From positions 1 through 5,587 of the forward strand of contig JAAENB010000049.1 of NCBI GenBank assembly GCA_024224995.1: DNA of 5,587 nt, written 5' to 3'. The notes under the pieces are model-generated. The model was not told where the DNA came from, searched no databases, and worked only from the letters and a program-made list of their open reading frames with translations. The DNA comes from a bacterium. GTDB taxonomy: Bacteria; Spirochaetota; UBA4802; UBA5550. Positions within the stretch are counted from its first letter, which is position 1. Every line of letters starts with the position of its first letter. Shown here in pieces: positions 1 to 4,325 of the stretch. Position numbers and translations under genes: made by a program.

Positions 1-60
1 AAAATCTAAGTAAAAATTAATATTGGTGACATGTCCTGTATTTTACACAGAATTAATGAT

Positions 61-292
61 GAGGTTCTGAGGTGGGAATATAATATTTAAGATGCAAGTA
101 TAGTTTTATAAAAAAATAAATCCTGCCTGCCCTTATATTCCCAAATACAGGAACATTTGACTAACAAAATCCAACATATGCACACTCCTTATACTTAAAA
201 TTACGGACAAAGTAACTGATATGGTCTATAGGTCAAGGAAAAAAAGAAAAAATAAGAAAAAAATCAGAAACTGTTTTTATTATTGGCGGGGA
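61..292 (-). repeat. Long direct repeat, copy 1 (AraC-type 5' region)
   Basis: This is one copy of a near-identical direct repeat; the other is at 2410-2630. By eye there are about ten substitutions over about 220 aligned bases, plus an 11-base length difference in the A-rich run near 235-265. Identity starts at GAGGTTCTGA (61) and stops at GGCGGGGA (292). On the minus strand it holds an AAGGAG ribosome-binding site and an identical 14-codon reading frame (177-133). Its right edge runs into the coding end of the small membrane protein, whose last codons and TAA stop lie inside the repeat. The terminator hairpin that follows copy 2 is represented here by one arm only. Most likely it derives from the upstream region and first codons of an AraC-type regulator; a mobile or MITE-like element is the alternative. 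Confidence 0.9.
133..177 (-). other. 14-codon ORF with strong RBS inside repeat copy 1
   Basis: ATG at 177 follows AAGGAG (190-185) with a 7-base spacer and encodes MLDFVSQMFLYLGI before TAA. The same 45 bases occur unchanged in repeat copy 2. In another frame after the stop, the bases can be read as KGRQDLFFYKTILA, which resembles the continuation of a membrane protein. The simplest reading is therefore the decayed start of a membrane-type AraC regulator that lost frame. A genuine short peptide or leader cannot be excluded. Confidence 0.4.
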
Positions 293-483
293 GAGGGGTT
301 CGGAACAATGAAGTAAAGAAGAATTCCTAATAAAAAAAGAATAGCATACGCAATATAGATATTCCTTTTTGTTCTTTTCGTAGCTTCCGTTTTTTCCGTT
401 TCACTCCAATCAATTATGAGACTTATGATATATAAAACTACATAAACAAAAGCTAGAATAACTGCAAGTATTCCTTTTAACAT
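280..483 (-). CDS. Small two-helix membrane protein, candidate immunity partner
   Basis: A 67-residue protein that I do not recognise as a named family. It has a hydrophobic segment at about residues 4-24, a charged middle (about 26-41, rich in E, K, R and T) and a second hydrophobic segment at about 43-60, followed by a short polar tail. This predicts two membrane helices joined by a charged loop. ATG at 483 has a GGGG ribosome-binding site five bases upstream and lies 14 bp behind the stop of the DUF4157 reading frame, so the two genes are probably co-transcribed. The last codons (PRQ) and the TAA stop lie in the long direct repeat, so the present C-terminus may have been set by the duplication junction. 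A tiny membrane protein directly behind a modular effector suggests an immunity role. This is inferred from position only, with no homology support. Confidence 0.7.
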   Translation of the reverse strand: MLKGILAVILAFVYVVLYIISLIIDWSETEKTEATKRTKRNIYIAYAILFLLGILLYFIVPNPSPRQ

Positions 484-497
484 TTTTTCCCCAAAAC

Positions 498-1307
498 TTA
501 TTTAAAATATTTACTACGAGGTTTAGGCGGTTCCACGAATCTATCCCCTTGTGTAGTTTCACCTTTTCTATATCTCTTAGTCCTCTTTTGCGGAACTTCT
601 CTTTTATCTGTTATTAGACCGCCCTTTTGGTTTATAACCGTTTCCCTGATATGTTCCGCTGTATATTCAACTACAAATTTCCCTTTACTTTTTGTTGTCC
701 AGCCGTAATCTACAACCTTATCCATGCCTGCAACAAAGCCTGTTGATGCTACTCCTTCAAGCGCTTTTTGTGCTATATATACTAAACCTTTTTTCAAAAT
801 TAGACCGGAACCTAAAGACGCAATAGTTGCTACATCAGACAAAATCCCAATTATTTGAACCATCCTGTCTGCTATAGCCCACCCTACACCTCTTGATTGA
901 ATTTTATAATTTTGAACAACCCTTGTATAGGAGCGAAAATCATAAACATATATCCTTTCAATATTTTGAAGATAACTTCCATCTTCTAGAGTTCGTCCAC
1001 CTACAGGATGATCCAATAGACGCCTATTTATTAGGTCTTGACCATCTTCTCTTTTAGGCTGTTCTTCAAATAGATATCTTACGAAATCAGGCCATAATTC
1101 GACTTCTTTTGGCGCACCATAAACACTATTTAATAATTTTTCCCACCCGGTCCATTTTTTTTCGTCACTAACATTTCGAGTAGTTTTAAGCAAACCCGTT
1201 GACCGATCATATCGATTATCCTTCGACCGATCTTTTCGTTTATCCTTTGTCCAATCATATCGCTGAACATCAGGAGTTTTCCTCTGAACTCCTTTCCTCT
1301 GTTGCAA
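498..1307 (-). CDS. C-terminal half of DUF4157 protein: putative effector domain
   Basis: The frame is open upstream of the TTG at 1307, so this is best read as a continuation of the DUF4157 gene (HELTHVLQQ, 1325-1299) rather than a gene with its own start. After that motif comes a basic linker, QRKGVQRK, then a K/R/D-rich stretch made of degenerate 8-residue repeats (1263-1201). A soluble region follows, with W, P and aromatic residues (numbering from the TTG: about 50-135). Next is a hydrophobic, glycine- and alanine-rich stretch (about 142-199) that could form amphipathic or membrane-inserting helices, and finally a strongly basic tail (about 235-269). I recognise no catalytic motif and assign no toxin class. 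It is visibly more AT-rich than the N-terminal half. Position after the carrier domain and before a small membrane protein suggests a delivered effector, possibly membrane-active; this is inference. Confidence 0.65.
   Translation of the reverse strand: MQQRKGVQRKTPDVQRYDWTKDKRKDRSKDNRYDRSTGLLKTTRNVSDEKKWTGWEKLLNSVYGAPKEVELWPDFVRYLFEEQPKREDGQDLINRRLLDHPVGGRTLEDGSYLQNIERIYVYDFRSYTRVVQNYKIQSRGVGWAIADRMVQIIGILSDVATIASLGSGLILKKGLVYIAQKALEGVASTGFVAGMDKVVDYGWTTKSKGKFVVEYTAEHIRETVINQKGGLITDKREVPQKRTKRYRKGETTQGDRFVEPPKPRSKYFK
1201..1263 (-). repeat. 24-bp tandem repeat in the linker (2.6 units)
   Basis: Units at 1201-1224, 1225-1248 and a partial one at 1249-1263 share GACCGATC...TCG...TTATCCTT on the plus strand. 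On the coding strand they give 8-residue units of the type RYDWTKDK / RKDRSKDN / RYDRST. The array lies between the HELTH motif and the C-terminal domain, so it forms a highly charged, probably flexible linker that could vary in length without loss of frame. Confidence 0.75.
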
Positions 1308-1315
1308 AACATGAG

Positions 1316-1885
1316 TCAGCTCATGCCCAGCAACTTCTTCCCCTCTCTCGATTCAGAGTTCCTACCATTCCGCGCAGCAAACACAATATCATGCCCTGTA
1401 GTAAACGCCTCCGCGTTAATAGACCTTGCAAGCCTATCCGCCCTATTCCCCGTATGAACCCGCACATCCCCAAGATAGGTATTCAGCCTTGACTCATAAT
1501 ACCCTCTCACATCCTTATTCAGCTGAGACCCGGTCCCTTTAATACTGTTCAGCCCGGATTCAAACCCAGCTGGAACTTTCATCCCTCCGGAAGAGTCTTT
1601 TGCCTGGATCTCCGGTGTTTCAACTTCTTTAGACTGTACCTGTGCATCGGTCATATTCACGACCTTCTCCGCTACCCGGTCGGCTTCCTGTTCATATACA
1701 TCGTTTGGGCTGCCAACTGTAAGCCTAGCCTGGATGTCTCTCTTGATTATTTTTTCAAATTCCTGGTTTCCAACGATCCTTTGAAGGGAGGGCGTATTGG
1801 CTAAGGACGCTTTGTTTGATGTTTTGGGAGCTTTTTTCCTCTGTACATCTTTATTCGGTATATTCCAATAAAATCTATTAGCCAT
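1316..1885 (-). CDS. N-terminal half of DUF4157 (eCIS_core) protein
   Basis: Starts at ATG 1885, with GGGAGGTG (1898-1891) five bases upstream. Residues 55-76 carry LTVGSPNDVYEQEADRVAE, the signature that precedes many DUF4157 domains. The domain itself follows at about 108-187: LGDVRVHTG (138-146), ADRLARSINAEAFTTG (149-164), DIVF (166-169) and EGKKLLG (181-187), where the frame breaks before HELTH. The N-terminus (about 1-50) is basic and polar with no signal peptide, as expected for a cytoplasmically made cargo. DUF4157 (PF13699, eCIS_core) is a metallopeptidase-like domain found at the front of many modular proteins linked to extracellular contractile injection systems; its exact job is unsettled. 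No injection-system structural genes are in this window, so delivery is inferred from family knowledge. Confidence 0.85.
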   Translation of the reverse strand: MANRFYWNIPNKDVQRKKAPKTSNKASLANTPSLQRIVGNQEFEKIIKRDIQARLTVGSPNDVYEQEADRVAEKVVNMTDAQVQSKEVETPEIQAKDSSGGMKVPAGFESGLNSIKGTGSQLNKDVRGYYESRLNTYLGDVRVHTGNRADRLARSINAEAFTTGHDIVFAARNGRNSESREGKKLLGMS

Positions 1886-1890
1886 TTCCC

Positions 1891-1898
1891 CACCTCCC
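1891..1898 (-). promoter_or_regulatory. Ribosome-binding site of the DUF4157 gene
   Basis: The minus strand reads GGGAGGTG, then five bases, then ATG (1885-1883). This is close to the full anti-Shine-Dalgarno match and fixes the start. Confidence 0.8.
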
Positions 1899-1917
1899 GG
1901 ACTACAAATATTTTCTA

Positions 1918-1946
1918 AATATACACAATTTTTGACTTTATGTCAA
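1918..1946 (-). promoter_or_regulatory. Sigma-70-type promoter of the DUF4157 gene
   Basis: The minus strand carries TTGACA (1946-1941), a 17-base spacer and TATATT (1923-1918). Transcription would start near 1911, giving a leader of about 25 bases before ATG 1885. The hexamers and spacer are the same as those upstream of the prenyl synthase gene. The DUF4157 gene and the small protein behind it therefore form a transcription unit independent of the regulator fragment upstream. Confidence 0.75.
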
Positions 1947-1947
1947 A
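1931..1947. promoter_or_regulatory. Inverted repeat over the -35 box: possible operator
   Basis: TTTGAC (1931-1936), five bases (TTTAT) and GTCAAA (1942-1947) form a perfect 6-bp dyad that covers the -35 hexamer of the DUF4157 promoter. A dimeric repressor bound here would block transcription. No cognate regulator can be named, and 6-bp arms in AT-rich DNA can arise by chance. Confidence 0.35.
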
Positions 1948-1956
1948 TTAATTTTC

Positions 1957-1994
1957 CGGGAGATCTCACCAGGAATGCCCCCTGGTAACTCCCG
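1957..1994. other. Two-tier hairpin between regulator fragment and DUF4157 gene
   Basis: CGGGAG (1957-1962) pairs with CTCCCG (1989-1994), and inside it ACCAGG (1968-1973) pairs with CCTGGT (1981-1986). It lies after the regulator fragment and before the DUF4157 promoter, so a transcription stop for the upstream minus-strand reading is plausible. No good T-run follows on either strand, so it is not a convincing intrinsic terminator. Confidence 0.45.
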
Positions 1995-2036
1995 AAAAAG
2001 TACTGTTTAAATTGCCAATATCACTCTCCCTTATTA

Positions 2037-2390
2037 TTAATTATTAAACAACAGTATTACCGATAAAAAATATCGCAATTGTTTTTTAACTAACCAGGGT
2101 CTGTTTTCTTTTACCCGCAATTTATTTATATACGCATTAAAATTGATATTAAGCTTCTCATTAAGAACCTGGGTAATATAATGCCGTTTCAAATTAAGAG
2201 AAGTTGAAATATCAACAATGGTCAGTTCATTGTCGAGAAATGGTTTCTTCGTTTCCATGTAATCTTTTATAGCTCTTATATACGACAGAGCCTCTTCTTC
2301 CTTCAATCCTGACCGCTCGTATCTTTTAGCCCGATCATTTTCTTCACGATTACCTTCACTATATATTACCGGCTGTTTTATTGAAAACAT
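2037..2390 (-). pseudogene. Truncated AraC-family regulator, first HTH only
   Basis: A 117-residue open frame that reads as the C-terminal region of a membrane-type AraC regulator. KRYERSGLKEEEALSYI (about 23-39) and KKPFLDNELTIVDIS (about 48-62) are typical of the linker entering the DNA-binding domain. The first helix-turn-helix (TIVDISTSLNLKRHYITQVL) and the following INKLRVKE are present. After that, homology is lost (NRPWLVKKQL... to the stop) and the second HTH is missing. The membrane N-terminal domain expected upstream is reduced to the repeat-encoded start at 2526. Further on, minus-strand bases around 2026-1984 can be read as DIGNLNSTFSGV, possibly a remnant of the second HTH. It is most likely non-functional; a short HTH protein from ATG 2390 is possible, but no clear RBS was seen. 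Confidence 0.75.
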
Positions 2391-2409
2391 ATTGGAAGCG
2401 ATAAAATAA

Positions 2410-2630
2410 GAGGTTCTGAGGTGGGAATATATTATTTACAATGCAAGTATAGTTTTATAAAAAAATAAATCCTGCTTGCCTTTATATTCCCAAATACAGG
2501 AACATTTGACTAACAAAATCCAACATACACACACTCCTTATACTTAAAATTACGGACAAAGTAATTGATATGGTCTATAGGTCAAAAAAAAAGAAAAAAA
2601 TTCAGAAACTGTTCTTATTATTGGCGGGGA
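2410..2630 (-). repeat. Long direct repeat, copy 2
   Basis: This is the partner of 61-292, in the same orientation. It lies between the lipoprotein terminator and the AraC fragment that starts 20 bases further on. In this position it makes sense as the upstream region plus first codons of that regulator, now interrupted by frameshift and deletion. Here the GGCGGG end is one arm of a complete 17-bp hairpin, so this copy looks like the more original context and copy 1 the derived one. Confidence 0.9.
2482..2526 (-). other. 14-codon ORF with strong RBS inside repeat copy 2
   Basis: ATG at 2526 follows AAGGAG (2539-2534) by seven bases and encodes MLDFVSQMFLYLGI then TAA, base for base as in copy 1. 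In another frame after the stop, KGKQDLFFYKTILAL can be read. The HTH part of an AraC regulator follows from 2390, which supports this being the remnant start of that regulator, although the membrane domain between them has mostly been deleted. Confidence 0.45.
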
Positions 2631-2651
2631 CTCGCCCGCCAATAATAAGAA
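2612..2651 (-). terminator. Intrinsic terminator after the lipoprotein gene
   Basis: A perfect 17-bp inverted repeat (2612-2628 with 2635-2651) with a 6-base loop (2629-2634), 16 bases past the TAA of the lipoprotein gene. On the minus strand the stem is followed by CAGTTTCTGAATTTTTTTC and more T-runs. The long stem and late T-rich stretch fit a strong terminator for the lipoprotein gene. Confidence 0.75.
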
Positions 2652-2667
2652 TGCCCGTTACCGGGGC

Positions 2668-3804
2668 TTATTGATCCATAAAGTAGTCTCCGGCTCTCCA
2701 ATCATCGCCGCCGCTAGCAGACCTGTTGTTTCCCCCACTCACACTGGAACTGCTGCCGCCGGCATAGTTATTGTATCCCCCGCTTACACTGGACTCACTA
2801 CCAGTGGCCCTGTTATAAAACCCCCCGCTTATACTGGAACGGCTGCCACTGGCGGCGTTAAGATATCCCCCGCTTACACTGGAACGGTCACCGCTGGCTG
2901 AGTTAGAATTTCCCCCGCTCACACTGGAACGCTCACCATAGGCTGAGTTAGAACTTCCCCCGCTTACACTGGCATATTTGCCGCTTATTGAATTATAATA
3001 TCCAATTACAATACCACCATATGACGAGTAATTATGCTGTGCTCCAACAATAACATTATGAGACCCTGACTTGTTATCAACGCCTCGTGTTTCATTATAC
3101 CCCACAATCAAATTACCAAGACCATTTACTGTTCCGTTTGTAGTCCAATTATTATCAACACCATTAGTATACCCCAGACCATTAACAATTTGCACATTCA
3201 CTCCACTAAACCTTATAGTTGGTTGTCCTGTATTTGGATCGGTTAACCTGGACACTCCATCAAAAGTATTGTTAAGTTCGGATAGATCATCATCTAAATT
3301 ATTTATTGAAACTGTCTGTCCCTTAACCGTACTTTGCAAACCGTTTATGGTGCTTTCATAAGCTCTATCAGTCCTCTGTAAACTGCTGATCGAATCTCCA
3401 TGAGCTGTATCAGTCTTCTGTAAACTGCTGATCGAATTTCCATAAGCTGTATCAGTGTCCTGTAAACCGGCAACATCATGAACCAATCCGCCACTTCCAT
3501 CACCCACAGCAGACTCCAAACCCGAGATTCTTGCAGCCAAATCACCAATAGAGCTTGATGAACTACCGCTTAAAGCCATAATAGTTTTCTTCTGCTCGTC
3601 ATTAACCTCCTGCAATCGCTTAGTCTCTTCTTCCAGTGCCTTTATCCGTGTATACAAATCGGAAAAGCTAAACCCGGTCTCTTCATTATCTCCTGATTCG
3701 CTAGAAGTACCGTTATTACTCGTTAAACCCTCTTCACAACCAATAAAACCCATAACCGAAATCACCAGTAATCCAATAGTTACTATATTCAGTATTCTTC
3801 TCAT
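2668..3804 (-). CDS. Surface lipoprotein with coiled coil and YadA-head-like repeats
   Basis: A 378-residue protein. ATG at 3804 is preferred over the upstream TTG (3819), because GGAGGAT (3817-3811) is the ribosome-binding site and the protein then begins MRRILNIV as a lipoprotein signal. The signal ends at FIGC, with lipidated Cys23. A polar S/N/E tether follows (24-44), then a heptad-like coiled coil (about 47-78), then four 14-residue repeats of the SLQKTDTAHGDSIS type (113-168). A transition region (about 185-225) leads into NLIVGYN / NVIVGAQHN / GIVIGYYN strands (231-271), six 15-residue SVSGG repeats (279-368) and a short charged tail. The latter match the short beta-roll repeats of YadA-type trimeric adhesin heads. 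There is no C-terminal beta-barrel anchor, so it is held by lipid at the N-terminus with the head outermost. An adhesin or surface-layer role is inferred. Confidence 0.85.
   Translation of the reverse strand: MRRILNIVTIGLLVISVMGFIGCEEGLTSNNGTSSESGDNEETGFSFSDLYTRIKALEEETKRLQEVNDEQKKTIMALSGSSSSSIGDLAARISGLESAVGDGSGGLVHDVAGLQDTDTAYGNSISSLQKTDTAHGDSISSLQRTDRAYESTINGLQSTVKGQTVSINNLDDDLSELNNTFDGVSRLTDPNTGQPTIRFSGVNVQIVNGLGYTNGVDNNWTTNGTVNGLGNLIVGYNETRGVDNKSGSHNVIVGAQHNYSSYGGIVIGYYNSISGKYASVSGGSSNSAYGERSSVSGGNSNSASGDRSSVSGGYLNAASGSRSSISGGFYNRATGSESSVSGGYNNYAGGSSSSVSGGNNRSASGGDDWRAGDYFMDQ
2701..2970 (-). repeat. Six 45-bp tandem repeats encoding SVSGG units
   Basis: Six in-frame 45-bp units encode S-V/I-S-G-G-x-x-N-x-A-x-G-x-x-S (residues 279-368 of the lipoprotein). 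The CCCCCGCTTACACTGGAACG core on the plus strand is nearly unchanged between units, while the variable positions are those expected to face outward in a beta-roll. In-frame units this alike can expand or contract by slippage or recombination. Confidence 0.9.
3301..3468 (-). repeat. Four 42-bp tandem repeats in the stalk region
   Basis: Four 14-residue units (residues 113-168): GLQDTDTAYGNSIS, SLQKTDTAHGDSIS, SLQRTDRAYESTIN and GLQSTVKGQTVSIN. The first three are close at the DNA level (CTGTAAACTGCTGATCGAAT recurs on the plus strand) and the fourth is diverged. A leucine and an isoleucine at fixed positions suggest a coiled-coil or trimeric stalk. Confidence 0.8.
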
Positions 3805-3810
3805 TAAAAA

Positions 3811-3817
3811 ATCCTCC
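3811..3817 (-). promoter_or_regulatory. RBS that decides the lipoprotein start
   Basis: The minus strand reads GGAGGAT, six bases, then ATG (3804-3802). The in-frame TTG at 3819 overlaps this site and would add five residues in front of a normal lipoprotein signal, so it is not the start. I could not find a convincing -35/-10 pair between 3820 and 3900. Confidence 0.75.
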
Positions 3818-3889
3818 AACTAAATAAAATATTTTGTTATCCGTATAGTCTTTATTGGAGGGCCAAAGTGCTGAATTTTTTTTAAATTA

Positions 3890-4105
3890 ATTAACTTTTT
3901 CGATTATTTTTGATATTTTGCTTGTATGCACATACTACAAGCCCTATTAGAACAGACCTGAACCGGCACCCTGCCCTATTTGCGACAATCGTAATCGTGG
4001 TTTTCCAGGCGGCGGATATTACAACAAATGATTTTTTTGAGGAACTTGAATACCCGGTTAAAATTTGAAATATCAACAATGGTCAACTCATTGCTAAGAT
4101 ATGGT
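3890..4105 (-). pseudogene. Decayed AraC-type HTH remnant
   Basis: Minus-strand bases 4105-4066 encode PYLSNELTIVDIS, matching PFLDNELTIVDIS of the fragment at 2037-2390; 20 bases (4066-4085 and 2205-2224) are identical. Downstream, after at least one frame change, TITIVANRAGCRFRSVLIGL can be read. It resembles the second AraC helix-turn-helix (consensus near I-A-x-x-x-G-F-x-S-x-S-x-F-x-R), but with key residues altered. Most of the first HTH is missing. This is the eroded end of a second, paralogous regulator lying upstream of the lipoprotein gene. The 62-residue open frame at 3891-4079 is not an intact gene. Confidence 0.6.
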
Positions 4106-4156
4106 CCGGATTAAACAGGCATACTCATATTTTTATATTATAAAATAATATTTTGC

Positions 4157-4190
4157 ACAAGACAGATCTGTCTTGTATTTTTTTTTATAA
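4157..4190 (+). terminator. Perfect 20-base palindrome with T-run
   Basis: ACAAGACAGA (4157-4166) is followed directly by TCTGTCTTGT (4167-4176), then A and ten Ts. This has the form of an intrinsic terminator in the plus direction, with a tight GATC loop. The minus side is also T-rich (GCAAAATATTATTTTA), so it may work both ways. No plus-strand gene ends here. It lies 28 bases before the -35 box of the prenyl synthase gene, so it either insulates that promoter or serves as a dyad operator. Confidence 0.65.
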
Positions 4191-4204
4191 TATTACCGGA
4201 AAAA

Positions 4205-4233
4205 TTGACACCGCCGACATTATTTAGTATATT
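4205..4233 (+). promoter_or_regulatory. Sigma-70-type promoter of the prenyl synthase gene
   Basis: TTGACA (4205-4210), a 17-base spacer and TATATT (4228-4233). Transcription would start near 4240, leaving a leader of about 85 bases before ATG 4326. No riboswitch-like fold was evident in the A-rich leader. The rest of the gap from 3805 to 4325 holds only the AraC remnant and the palindrome described separately. Confidence 0.75.
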
Positions 4234-4325
4234 AAACCAATGAAAATTAGACAACCCTCTTGACTCAGCAGAAAGAAAATTACTTCATCCTGAAAAAAAA
4301 TATATCATAATATGGAGTTACTGCC

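Larger units (their letters stand above)
498..1885 (-). pseudogene. DUF4157 (eCIS_core) effector gene, frameshifted as read
   Basis: The reading frames 1885-1316 and 1307-498 are two halves of one gene of about 462 codons. The first frame ends in EGKKLLG followed by MS and a stop. The other frame, open from about 1352, reads HELTHVLQQ at exactly that point. Together they restore the usual DUF4157 ending, ...EGKKLLG-HELTHVLQQ. One extra G in the GGG run (minus strand, 1328-1326) would repair it. Both halves are otherwise free of stops, so the lesion is either recent or a sequencing or assembly error in a short homopolymer. If real, the product lacks the HExxH zinc site and the whole C-terminal half. 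Confidence 0.85.

Noticed and set aside
1311..1340. Programmed -1 ribosomal frameshift joining the two DUF4157 frames
   Set aside because: No X-XXY-YYZ slippery heptamer is present at the junction (AAG-TTG-CTG-GGC) and no clear stimulatory hairpin follows; a one-base deletion or read error is simpler.
1199..1492. Plus-strand open frame of 97 codons
   Set aside because: It is antisense to the DUF4157 gene and rich in P, R and H as expected from reverse reading, with no RBS or known motif.
2671..2901. Plus-strand repetitive open frame (PAYTGTAATG-like)
   Set aside because: It is only the reverse reading of the 45-bp lipoprotein repeats; the minus-strand frame has the signal peptide, RBS and terminator.
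2701..2970. CRISPR array
   Set aside because: The repeats are contiguous 45-bp in-frame coding units without spacers.
3071..3361. Plus-strand open frame of 96 codons
   Set aside because: It is the complement of the lipoprotein gene, with no ribosome-binding site or family resemblance.
3891..4079. 62-residue minus-strand gene
   Set aside because: Its middle resembles a corrupted AraC second HTH reached after a frame change; it is better treated as part of a pseudogene.
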